Below, piece after piece: positions 26,401 through 39,700 of a stretch of 64,000 nucleotides of DNA (its first letter is position 1; every line of letters begins with the position of its first letter). The position numbers and the translations under genes were made by a program. Origin of the DNA: Dendrophyllia cribrosa (lineage: Eukaryota > Cnidaria > Anthozoa > Scleractinia > Dendrophylliidae); assembly GCA_024195265.1 (NCBI GenBank), contig JAJLRJ010000007.1:7461058-7525057 (forward strand), read 5' to 3'. The notes under the pieces are model-generated. The model searched no databases. It saw nothing but the letters and a program-made list of their open reading frames with translations, and was not told the origin of the DNA.

Positions 26401-29400
26401 TTCCTGAAAGTAGCGACTTCATGAAAGAAGCGACTTCCTGAAAGTAGCGACTTCATGAAAGTAGCGACTTCCTGAAAGTAGAGACTTCCTGAAAGTAGCG
26501 ACTTCATGAAAATAGCGACTTCATGAAAGTAGCGACTTCATGAAAGTAGAGACTTCCTGAAAGTAGCGACTTCATGAAAGTAGCGACTTCCTGAAAGTAG
26601 AGACTTCCTGAAAGAAGCGACTCCCCGAAAGTAGCGACTTCATGAAAGTAGAGACTTCCTGAAAGTAGAGACTTCCTGAAAGAAGCGACTCCCCGAAAGT
26701 AGCGACTTCATGAAAGTAGCGACTTCCTGAAAGTAGAGACTTCCTGAAAGTAGAGACTTCCTGAAAGTAGCGACTTCATGAAAGTAGCGACTTCATGAAA
26801 GTAGCGACTTCATGAAAGTAGCGACTTCCTGAAAGTAGAGACTTCATGAAAGTAGCGACTTCCTGAAAGTAGCGACTTCCTGAAAGTAGCGACTTCCTGA
26901 AAGTAGCGACTTCATGAAAGTAGCGACTTCCTGAAAGTAGAGACTTCCTGAAAGTAGCGACTCCTCGAAAGTAGCGACTTCCTGAATGTAGCGACTTCAT
27001 GAAAGTAGAGAATTCCTGAAAGTAGCGACTCCTCGAAAGTAGAGACTTCCTGAAAGTAGTGACTCCCTGAAAGTAGCGACTCCTCGAAAGTAGCGACTTC
27101 ATGAAGGTAGCGACTCCCTGAAAGTAGAGACTTCCTGAAAGTAGAGACTTCCTGAAAGTAGCGACTTCATGAAAGTAGCGACTTCATGAAAGTAGCGACT
27201 TCATGAAAGTAGCGACTTCATGAAAGTAGCGACTTCATGAAAGTAGCGACTTCCTGAAAGTAGAGAATTCCTGAAAGTAGCGACTTCCTGAATGTAGCGA
27301 CTTGATGAAAGAAGCGACTCCCCGAAAGTAGCGACTCCTCGAAAGTAGAGACTTCCTGAAAGTAGAGACTTCCTGAAAGTAGAGACTTCCTGAAAGTAGC
27401 GACTTCATGAAAGAAGCGACTCCCCGAAAGTAGCGACTTCATGAAAGTAGCGACTTCCTGAAAGTAGAGACTTCCTGAAAGTAGAGACTTCCTGAAAGTA
27501 GAGACTTCCTGAAAGTAGCGACTTCATGAAAGTAGAGACTTCCTGAAAGTAGAGACTTCCTGAAAGTAGCGACTTCATGAAAGAAGCGACTCCCCGAAAG
27601 TAGCGACTTCATGAAAGTAGCGACTTCCTGAAAGTAGAGACTTCCTGAAAGTATAGACTTCCTGAAAGTAGAGACTTCCTGAAAGTAGCGACTTCATGAA
27701 AGTAGAGACTTCCTGAAAGTAGCGACTTCATGAAAGTAGCGACTTCCTGAAAGTAGAGACTTCCTGAAAGTAGCGACTCTCCGAAAGTAGCGACTCCTCG
27801 AAAGTAGAGACTTCCTGAATGTAGCGACTCCCTGAAAGTAGCGACTACCCGAAAGTAGCGAATTCCTGAAAGTTGCGAATCCCTGAAAGTAGCGACTCCT
27901 CGAAAGTAGAGACTTCCTGAAAGTAGTGACTCCCTGAAAGTAGCGACTCCTCGAAAGTAGCGACTTCATGAAGGTAGCGACTCCCTGAAAGTAGCGACTT
28001 CCTGAATATAGCGACTCCCTGAAAGTAGCGACTTCCTGAATGTAGCGACTTCCTGAATGTAGCGACTTCATGAATGTAGCGACTTCCTGAAAGTAGAGAA
28101 TTCCTGAAAGTAGCGACTTCCTGAATGTAGCGACTCCCTGAAAGTAGCGACTTCATGAAAGTAGCGATTCCCTGAAAGTAGCGACTTCCTGAATGTAGCG
28201 ACTCCCTGAAAGTAGCGACTTCCTGAATGTAGCGACTTCCTGAAAGTAGCGACTCCCTGAAAGTAGCGACTTCCTGAATGTAGCGACTTCCTGAATGTAG
28301 CGACTCCCTGAAAGTAGCGACTCCCTGAAAGTAGCGACTCCCCGAAAGTAGCGACTTCCTGAATGTAGCGACTTCCTGAATGTAGCGACTTCCTGAAAGT
28401 AGCGACCTCCTAAATGTAGCGACTTCCTGAATGTAGCGACTTCCTGAATGTAGCGACTCCCTGAAAGTAGCGACTCCCCGAAAGTAGCGACTCCCCGAAA
28501 GTAGCGAATTCCTGAAAGTAGCGACTCCCTGAAAGTAGCGACTTCCTGAAAGTAGCGACTATCTGAAAGTAGCGACTCCCTGAAAGTAGCGACTTCCTGA
28601 ATGTAGCGACTCCCTGAAAGTAGCGACTTCCTGGAAGTAGCGACTCTCCGAAAGTAGCGACCTCCTGAAAGTAGTGACTCCCTGGAAGTAGCGACTTCCT
28701 GGAAGTAGCGACTCTCCGAAAGTAGTGACTCCCTGAAAGTAGCGACTCCCTGAAAGTAGCGACTTCCTGAAAGTAGCGACTTCCTGAAAGTAGCGACTTC
28801 CTGAATGTAGCGACTCCCTTTAAGTAGCGACTCCCTGAAAGTAGCGACTCCCTGAAAGTAGCGACTCCCTGAAAGTAGCGACTCCCTGAAAGTTGCGACT
28901 CCCTGAAAGTAGCGACTCCCTGAAAGTAGCGAATTCCTGAAAGTAGAGACTCCCTGAAAGTAGCGACTTCATGAAAGAAGCGACTCCTCGAAAGTAGAGA
29001 CTTCCTGAAAGTAGCGACTCTCTGAAAGTAGCGACTTCCTGAAAGTAGAGACATCCTGAAAGTAGCGACTCCCTGAAAGTAGCGACTTCATGAAAGTAGC
29101 GACTCTCCGAAAGTAGCGACTCCCTGAAAGTAGCGACTTCATGAAAGTAGCGACTCCCCGAACGTAGCGACTTCCTGAAAGAAACGTCAAAACTTTGTGG
29201 CTAATAATAATTCCCGGAAGTAGCGAGCACCCCTGAAGTAACGAGCCCCGCGAAAGTAAAGGCTCGTTTACACAGGCGATTTTTTGTGCAATTTTTGTCG
29301 CACTTGTCGATGCAATTTTTGTCGCGCGCAAGTTGTATCTTCAAATCGCATGTGCAAACGGACGGCGATTTCAGTGCGATTTGGACGCGATTCGTCGCGC

Positions 29401-30755
29401 GATGTCGCAGAGATTTCGACACCTGATGCAACTTGGCGGCGATTTTTGGGAAATCACAGCAAATCAAAGCAAATGTCGCACCCCAATCGCATAGGAAATC
29501 GCCGCTAGTAAACGGGCCTTAGCCTTAATTATACACAACACAATCCAAACATGCGGATCCCTCTCATGTGGTGGGAATTGACAAATTTCGTCTCATTTTT
29601 CAACAACAATTATTGTTGCACGAATTTCTGCCTTTTATTTCTTCGAAAAAAGAGCTCGCACCAGCTTTATTTAATTAAACGCTTGTGTTCCCCGAAAGTA
29701 AAGATCTTCCGAAAGTAGCGAGCCCAAAGGCTGCTAATAACGAGAGTAGTTATTTTCGGAACGTTGCGGTATGGACAAAAAGCACATGCATTTTACCAAT
29801 GTCATACCTGTCTACCTTTGTCTCCTGCTGATCCTGTTTGACCGGTTGGTCCGTCAGAACCCTATGCGAAAGATTCCGGAAAGTAGATTAAGAGGCAAAC
29901 AACTAATCTCAATTTATAAGGAAGATTTAATGATCGTTTACTATAAAAAATACCACCTTTGTATGCTCCCATGTGTCCATTGGAATATTTTAACCAAGAT
30001 TGGTTTTGAGACGAATTGGGTATACATGCATTTACCATAAATAGAAATCAGCAGTAGTCCTACCCATGTAGCATTAAATTAATTTGATAAAATAGTGTAT
30101 TGTATAAAGCGATCTTTTAGCTTAAATAAACTGAGCAGACCAGCTTTAATTTCAGAAAACAGTGGGGCAATTTCGATATATTAAGATTCTGACTTGACTT
30201 CGAGGCCTAGGGGAATAAAACAAAATAATTTTATTATTCTTTCCTGAACTTCAACGTTATTTCCTAATTTGTTTTATTCCCCCAAGTCTTCGAAATAGGC
30301 TGATTGCACTTTTAATACATTTGAAATATCCCTGTTCTCCCCCTTCCCTCTCCTCCCCTCCTCTCCCCTGTACTGTTTACTCTTTAATCGTATCAATAAC
30401 AAAATTCTCGATTGTGATTGGTCATCCACGCGCCTATTTCTTACGTAATTGGCGCGCGGTCACGTGGGTGTCCAATTACAGCTATCCAATTACAACTTTT
30501 TGTAATTGGATAGCTGTAATTAGACACCTACGTTGCGCGCGCGTCAATCAGGTGCACTTAAATGGGTTCTTTTTTTCGCGGCTGTTTCCTCCTACTTTCA
30601 AACTGATAGAAAATATCCTTGACGTTTGAGTACAAAAAACTCCACATACTGGATAGATTTTTTAATATCGAATTTTGTTATTGATTCGATTAATTAGTAA
30701 TTGAACTTCGTGTCGTACAATTCGGGGGTAATCGTGCTCGTAATTTCAAATCGTC

Positions 30756-30789
<34 letters not shown>

Positions 30790-33700
30790 AGTCCAATTAC
30801 TATTACTAATTTCTTGTTACTGTTGGAGTTGGGGGACGTGTGAGGAAATTTTGTTTTGGATTTCTGCATTTGCATCGGGTCACACATGAAAGCTCTGTTT
30901 ACAGCTGGTTTAACTATTTTTTAATGTATGTTATAAATAAAAAATAAACAAACTAGGTCTTTATGTCACTCAAACGATAAAAAATACATTTCTCCTGTTG
31001 CAACGATCTTAAAAACCCTGTACAACTGTTAGCTCAGAATCGGCAGCGCCATACACAGATAATCGATAAGTTAAGTTTCATATCACGTTACTTACACGTT
31101 CTCCTGTACTCCCAGTAACTCCAGCATCGCCAGATCTACCCTGTAAAAAGGCAATTTCAAAAGGAAAAAAAAAGTTTTCAAAGTTTTGTCTAAGACAAGT
31201 GTTGTCAGCACTGTTCCACTATCTCCACTCAAAATACGCGTAGGTCGCATCTATGCGGACACGATTTCAGATTGACACGGTTCCGCAACTGGAAAACGAA
31301 ACGGTGTGTCAATAGCACTTGCTTGCAACTGACTTAGTTGTTTCAACTTTGAAATAAAAACAACGCATTTTACTCGTGGCGCAGCCCACGAGTTGTAAAT
31401 CCGGAAAGCCCTTGAAGGGATAAATGAGAGGGCCCAAGGACTCCTTATTGAGACTTATATAACGTAATGTCGACACTTAGAATTTTATTTTCAATAAATT
31501 TTTAGGGTAAAAAAGAAAATCTAAAATCTCCACTCAGGATTGAACCTGTGACCTCAGCTAGGCTAAGGCTTGCATAGCCTACCGTACCACTGTACCACCT
31601 AGCTTCTCGAGTTGCTTAGTCTTTAATTTAACTATATAAACTGCTACCCCTTACTGTAACTGAAAGCTAACCAGTTACTCCGTTATATAAGTCTCAATAA
31701 GGTGTCCCATTTTCCTGTTGGGCCCTCTCATCTATCCCTTCAAGTGTCCTCCGTAAATCCGGCTCTGAGTTTTCTTTTATTTTTTTGTGTCACTTTAGCG
31801 CATGAAAATTTATGCACGCATATTTTAGTTTATGTCGACGGCTATATGGCTTTCAGTCATGAAATACATGCCGCAAAATCTCTCCGTGTGTTGACTTACG
31901 TACAATTGCAAGTTTTCAAGACAATGCAAGGCGTTCATGGATGGATAGGACCGTTTGATATTTTGTTCGCTGCTTATTCCTGTGGGATTTTTGTTCCGGC
32001 AAGTTTTTGTGTTTTATATAACTTGCAATTTGCTTAGCGATCGAGCTTTGAAGTGTTGGCTACTGAATGTAGTGAATGTAGTGTGGTCTTACTTTTGAAC
32101 CCGTGAATACGCGCATGCGTAATGAACGGGTTATCGGTAACGGTGGCTAATTCACTCACTCACTCTCTCCTTTCATCAGCTTATTAGTGAGTAATGCTTT
32201 GTTACGAATGCGTTTCGTAACAAGAACAACGTGAATCCAGCGATAACAATAATTAATTTGATGTAAACGAATATAAACAACAATAGGCTTTAAGATGTTT
32301 CGCATTTGGAGTAAAAATCGATCTAAAAGGATTTTTTAACCGAGACACGCGTTTTGATGCGTATCTACCTTGAAATAATAAAATCGAGATATATACCTGG
32401 ATTTTTGAAAACGATATCGCTCTAAGTAAGCGTCTATGAGTGTGCTTAGCCTTGTTTTTTTGTCGTTCAAAAACTACCTCCAAAGCCCCCAATATAAAAA
32501 CTGAAGACTGTTGCTAGTCTTTTTTTCTCTCGCTCTCGTTCCCTTTCCCTCTTCTCTCTCTTCTCTGTGATTTTCGGGCTGATCGGGGTCATAAAAACCC
32601 CTGTTTAGGCTATAGTTGTAGTGAAATTGCTGTAATTTTCGTTGACCACGTTTTAACCCTTTTCAAAAGACGTTTCAACTTGTTGGATAAGTAGAAAACA
32701 GATTCAACATTTTAAAACGATTGGCTGATAATGGAATAGAACTTGTTTCTATTTTCGTTCAACAACGTTCAACATGTTGAATGGCCTATTTCAACATTCA
32801 ACATAGTACAGTGAAACCTGTATTAAGCGGACCCATATTAAGCGGACACCCCCTATTAAATGGATACCAGTTGCTTGGGTCCCTAAATGCTATTCCCATA
32901 TTTACTGTAAAACGAACCTGTATTCAGCGGGCCCCTCTATTAAGCGAACACTAGTGAGGGTCCCGAGGGTGTCCTCTTAATTCAGGTTTAACTCTATAAT
33001 ACAAAGCCGTCACCGCATCTGTTGATCAACAAATGTTGAACCGTGTATCATAGGCTTTAGAATCAATGATAAACAACGATACCTACCCGGTCACCAATGG
33101 TGCCTTGCAGCCCTTGCTCTCCTGTTGGTCCTGGCTCACCCTGAGGTATAGCAGACACTTTGATCAAAGCACGCTATCGTTGTGTTTGATACCATTGTAA
33201 TTATCAAGTAATGGCGGCCTATAGTGTCATTATATTAACTTTACGCAGTCACATCGGCGACGACAACGAGAACGTTAAAAAATAATAGAGCTATTTTCGT
33301 ATGACCTTAAAAAACGGTTTCCCTGAGTGTGCGTGATTTGATTTTATCTTCTAATAGTTGAAAAAAATCAAAACCGACTTTGCTCGTTTTCCCGCTAAAA
33401 ATATTCATAAAATGGAAAGATGCTTGTTTGATTGACCAATCAGAATGCTGAAAAGTGAGTGACGTCAAAGCGAATAGGTACTTTTTAGGTCCTGATCCGT
33501 TCACTTTGCTTTGCGTCTTCGCTAAAACAACCAAAATCCGCACGTTTTTACCTCCGTTTGCCAAATCTGTCAAATTGTTCCACTTCGTTTGTTGTTTTGG
33601 TTGTGAGCACGCGTAATCATTTCAAGGTCATAAAAAAGTTAGTCTAGTGTTAATGAGCGAAAACTAAATGACTCTACACGTGTTTCATACACTTTGGTGC

Positions 33701-36700
33701 GTTACTTTTCCGTACTCTGCACAACTATAGCGCGAAAGGACAGTCGACACACGATGGAGAATTTTCCTTTCTTTTTATGAACAAGAACGCCTTCCTTGTA
33801 AATTTAGCTCCTGGATAGTTTGGATACGTTAGACGAGTTAAACGAAATGGTATAGTCGCGAAGTAGTTTGAAAGAACGGAAATTCAGTTTTGACTTATTC
33901 TTAATTCCTTGGCTTCGCCGTCGTGGCTGCGTTAAGTCCCTATATTTTTACTATATAGGAAGACAAAGTTAAGAGAGTAATATTTTGTCAATGCAGAGTT
34001 AATTTATTTAAGCCCCTGCTTTTTATGACCATATGTACACAGTAGAAATACTTTATCCAAAGACAGATTCAACGTTGATTGCAACCGTCTAGATTACATG
34101 TACTAAAGAAAACGTATTTAAAACTTTAACTTGTAGTTATACGAAAACGTTTTTTTTTTTTAACATGAATAAGAACAGAAGATGAATTACAGTAAACCAT
34201 GTATCTTAAGGCGGACACTTCTCTAAGACAGACATCAATTATTGGCTGGTTCTGGTTACCGTTATTCGTCTGTAACTAAACTCTCTATAAGGCGGACACC
34301 TAAAGCGGGTGTCTGACTTTATAGACAGAGTTCACATTTCATAACTTTTTCAGTAATCTTCGTTGCAAGATCCCAGGAAAATAACTCAAGCTGCATTCTC
34401 TTCTAAACGGCAGATAAGTAAGCTACTACTTTTCTAATTTACTGTTTTAAAATTTTTCTCTTACCATAGCTCCCTTAGATCCCCTGGAACCGACTATGCC
34501 TTGTTCGCCTTCCTGACCATCATCCCCAGGATTACCTTGCGGCCCGGTGTCTCCGCTCTCCCCTGTGTAACCTACCTCGCCTTCAGACCCCGCACGACCA
34601 CTGCTACCCTTTGTTCCCACAGGTCCAGGGGCACCTGGAGAACCAACCCGACCGGGTGCACCCTGCAGTTAATAAGAAAAATGTTAGCCGTCGACTTCCG
34701 AAAGTACCCATTAGAAGTGAGATGCTCTTGTAAAAAATAATAACTGACCTGTGAAGAATATTTGGGCGCAGATCAGTGCAATTGCTTATATCGCACGCAG
34801 TTAATAAATTGTGTTCATACCTGCTGTGATCACTTTTTTATTTAATTTCGTATCTGCAACTGGTCAAATGCCATTTTTGCGCTGCCGCAGATCTGTTTTT
34901 TACAATTATCTCGTGAACGTTTCAAGCAATCCAAATTAGTTTGTTAGTTTGTGGGTTAATGTTATGTGATGTTGTGTAAATTTTTTGGTGATTTTTACAA
35001 CAATTTGAGAGAGAAAAAAGGGGGGATTTGTAAAATTTAGAACAATAAACTAGTAGTAATCATAAATTATAGTGCGTTTCCTTATACCGTAGCACCTCGT
35101 CTTGACCTTCTGTAGTACCTCAGTTTCAGCCACTGTTGAAAGGGGCTATGTCACGAGATATGTCACGCAGGCAAAAACGTCGGGCCGACGTCAAACAAAT
35201 TCACGCTATCGCCGTAAAATCGGGCAAAATCCTTCAATTCTGCCGTGCTGTGTACTCCGATAGATCTCAGATTTTTCCGACATAAATAGTATACTTGTCT
35301 TGATTTCGGTTTATATTTCTCCGATTCTGAAATGATACGCCTCAGTACTTGGTGTGATATCCGCAAGGATTTTACCGACTAATTAAATGTAGATATACTT
35401 TAATGTCTGGAAGTTGCACTCAGGTCATTCAGCATATGATTAATCAAGATGGCGCAGATTTGGTACCGACACTTTTCTCGATTCGTTCTGCCTAGACGAC
35501 GCGCTAAGCATGCTGGATACTATTGTAACGTTTCAAAATGGCGCAGATTTGGTACCGACACTTTTCTCGATTCGTTCCGCCTAGCCGACAAGATTAGGAA
35601 GCGTCTCCTTCGTCGACGCAAAAATATTGAAGATTTAATTTTTAAGTTTTAAATTAGAATTTGAAGTTAATAATTAGTCTTAAGATGGACACCAAAATAG
35701 TCCGCCATCAACCTGGGATGATCTAACGTGGGTATCAACTGTTTGTTGGTGTTTTCGCCCTCTATTCTTTCTTTAACCCTTTATTTCCCAAGAGTGGCAA
35801 AAATCAAAATTCGAGAAAACTCCCAAATTTCAGTTTGTAAAATATTGACAAAACAAATGGTACCATGTAAAAGTACTACTGGAGAGCTTTCATTTGAATG
35901 GTCACACCATAGCATTTTGTCCAAAGACTGAAAAGTTAGAACAACACCTTATGTCTCCATAATTGACTCTGGGAGTGAAAGGTTTTTAAAAAACCCTTAC
36001 TATTTCATTAAAATTCATAACTACTTTTTGTTCATAAGAAGACTAAACGTCACCTGTAAACCTGTCAGTCCTGGTTCTCCCTGAACACCTTGTAAGCCCT
36101 TAAAATGTAAATATTCAACAACAGTTACTACTGGTGGCATAGTGACTATCTCAAATTATTTTTTGAAACCAAGCTTTAAAAAATTAATCTCCTTAGAATT
36201 AGATTTATCGTGATAAAAACATAAAGGCTGAAGGATCACTTGAATTGCTTCGATGACGATGAAGGCAGCAGGTACATGGGAATCGAACTACTCTGGTTCT
36301 CTGATGTCCAAGGGAGTTAAATAACGTATGCTTGGCTAAGGAAGAAACCCAGAAATCAACAACGCGGTTACCATAACGCAGTTGCATAACATACTTCACA
36401 CACAAAAATAAACGATTAGAAAAAAAAACGTAGCGTAAGTTTAATGTTTAGAAGTTATGTTACCTGTTCTCCTCGAGGGCCGGGTGGACCACGTAACCCA
36501 GTTGCTCCTAGAATGCCCTGGAACATAGTTAATCAGAAAAAAGGAAAAGTTTTAACAGGTGTGGAGGAAAAGTTTGGAACCCCCCAATAAAAAAATTCCT
36601 GGATCCGCCTCTGACTTTTGTAACTCTTCTGTAATTGTAACGATTGCTTCCTATACAACTAAAGTGAATTTTAACTTGACTGGAAGGATATGAAAGGAAG

Positions 36701-39700
36701 GAGAGGTGAAAGGAGCGATTATTCGAGGGGGCGATTAATCGAGGGAAAAGCTATTATTGGAGGAAATACGGTAAGTTAAAGTACTGCAGTAATTTTGATT
36801 AAAGTTTAAATGCACATATTGCTTCATTAAGGAACTCTTTCTCGGCAACAGAAGGCTTCTATTTTAACTAGATGAATAAAGGCGTTTACTCTATGCTGAA
36901 TGTAACAGGGATAAAAAGCAACAAAAACGAAAAAAAGCCTACCGTGGCTCCGTTTGATCCTGGGCTTCCAGGAGCACCACTCTCTCCCTAACAATGTAAG
37001 AAGTACAATAAACGATAAAAAATAGCGAAAAATAGTCCGACGTTTCGACACCGCCATGGCATCATTAGGGAACTTTAGCAACCACGACGGCAACGCCAAA
37101 AGAAAACGTCATTGAAAAACGAATTTGCGCTCATTTAAACTACTTTGAAATTCCTCCAAATTGTTTAATTTGCCTAATGTAACTGGAATTGTCCAAGAGC
37201 TGAATTGGTAGGGACGGCTTTCAATTTCAAAAAAAGCAAGGAAAATTAACCGTCGTGTGTTAAAGTTCTCTAAAAAAGCTATAATTTGGTCATTTGACGT
37301 TGTTGTTTTGCAGGGAACGACAAAGAAATGTATCAAATGAAAAACGCACGCGCAGAGGCATTGTTTTCGCTGATTCAGTGAGGTTTAGTAGTAAGTTGCC
37401 GTTGCAGTCGTGGCTGATAGAGCTCCCAAGTAGAAAACAACGTTAAAAGGTTGACAAAAAAAGGTTGACAGACTTGCATGCATCAGTAATAGAGCAGTTT
37501 TCAATTGAGTGTCGTAAAACCAAAACCAAAGTAATTACTTTGACCAATCACAGCAGTCGTACACAATCCAATGAACCAATCAGAGCTCGAAGCAATTACA
37601 TGTCGCCGGCGCCAAGCGCGGGAAAACGCGTGCGAGCAAGTCACGATTGGTTTTGGTTTTACTTCTGATTGGTCGAGAAAGTGGCGCGAGATTTTTTAGC
37701 CAATCACAAAGCGTAGCAATGCAAAACCAAAGCAATTGTGTAATTACTTTCGACAGTCAATTGAAAACTGCTCTAAAACGCATAATTAAGTAAAGTTGAA
37801 ATTATTGATAAGAATAAATAAAAAATCACGGATGTTGAAAGGAATAGTTTGGCACGGATAGAATCGTAGCTCCGAGGTAGGTGCGAAATGAGGTTCTAAT
37901 ATATTTAACAGGTTAAAAGTACATGTGCAATTCTATTTGAACATGCAGGATAAACGGCAGCTGTGGGTTAATTCTTTGTAATGTAATTGACGAAAGCTTA
38001 GCATTTCTAGAATTTGTGCACCAAGACCACGCTAGACGCGACTGGCAGAGGCTCTTTTACTGGAACAATTTTCTAAATGTTGTCTTTGGACTCTTTGAAA
38101 ACCTGCAGAGTAGTTTCAATTGAATTAGTCTATTAAGTTCTCATAGTTGTTAAGTAGCTTAATTAACTTAACGGGGGAACAGTACAGCGCATGTTGAGCA
38201 ACAGGCACACGTACCCGTTGAGCTGACTAACACGAGGGGCACATGAAGAGCTAATCACACATTAATTATTAACTATTATTTTAATAATAAAATTAAAATT
38301 GAAATTATAATAATAAAAAAATAATAAAAAAATAATTTAAAATAATTTAAAATTATCAAAACCTAGCTCACCATTTCACCATCTTCGCCACGTTCCCCTG
38401 CAATTCCAGTCCTACCCTGGCGGCCCGTTGGACCTCTGGCTCCATCATTTCCAGGAGGCCCTGAATCTCCTACAGGCCCCTGTTTTGGACATGCGTAGAT
38501 TAGCGTTCGTAATTAACAGTAGATTGTACCCACCAGGTAAAATACTAAGGTTAAAAAATATTTAGAGCATTTTTCTTTTGTTCAGTTCCTTTTGGCTTTA
38601 GAATTTCAGCTATGTGCCCTAGTCGCTCCGTAAACAGCACTATCGGCGTACTTTATAAGTAGCATTATAGCGAGTAATTTATTGGTAAATAGTAGTATTG
38701 TTGAAATGCAATTTTATTGAAATGCAATAAAAAAAGGTTAAAATATAGATCTAGGGACCGAGAGTGTTAACTTAAGAACTCGGGTGTAACCTTAAGAACT
38801 TTTACTGTCAAGCCTTGAAACATGTGACTTATACGAAATTCTGTACACCCCAGTGTACACATAGTGTTAGTTTTTAGAATCGTTACTGTTCTTGTTGTCT
38901 CGATTATCGTGCCTGTTTCAGTAATTTTTAGGTCTTCGAATTTGTATAGGTAATACAATGGTTTCTAGGGGTATTTGGGATAAATACCGCGAGTAATATT
39001 TCAAAATTGTCCCAAAATATCACGAGCCGCTTCGACGAGTGGTATTTAGGACAATTTTGAAATATTACAAGAGGTATTTATACCAAATTCCCCGTAGAAA
39101 CCATTGTAAAAATATTTGTTTATACTACAAGGCTAAGAAATTTCGCTTTTTCTATAAACGCTCACACGTGTGATCATTTTTCTGAACACAGCAACCACTA
39201 ACCATCTCTGCTTCATCTTTTCATTTTAATGGTAATTAGAAACTTTGGTGAGCAATTTCCAAGGCACCAAGTTAAGGAGCTCTTTAGACCGCAACAAACC
39301 GTCTTCTTTGGCGGTCATTTCTTTTACAGACAGATAACATTGGCGTGAGGCCATTTTGCCGTACTTGCATGTTCGCAGCGGAAGCGAACTTTCGATGAAA
39401 CTTTAAGCATTTTCCACTTTTTATGGTTTCTCTGTCCTCTTAATTAGAAACACTACTGTCCACTTCGTCTAGATGGCAGGCAAGTACAATAGTTGCTACA
39501 AGCAATTAGTGTCTGACTCCAAGTCGGAGCCATTGTCTACTTTCTCTTGCTCACTTCGGTGAAGACCTTTCCATTTGCTCGTCGAGTTGTCTGGTGTCCT
39601 AGCTAAAAATATCCGCATTTTATTCTTTGCTTTCAACCCAGCTTGATTTTACAAGGATGTATTAGGTCTTCGTACCTTTTTACGTGTTGGCAATATCTAA

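Noticed and set aside
25424..29240. CRISPR-like array
   Set aside because: Eukaryotic setting, no unique spacers, directly abutting 17-bp units.
25653..29331. Chain of minus-strand frames with Lys-Ser-Leu-Leu-Ser-Gly-Ser-Arg-Tyr-Phe repeats
   Set aside because: They are translations of the 17-bp tandem unit, which has no stop in these frames; frame jumps at each indel, there is no start context or splice logic, and the array sits inside a transposon.
34501..34740. Plus-strand 79-codon frame
   Set aside because: Antisense shadow of the 198-bp collagen exon.
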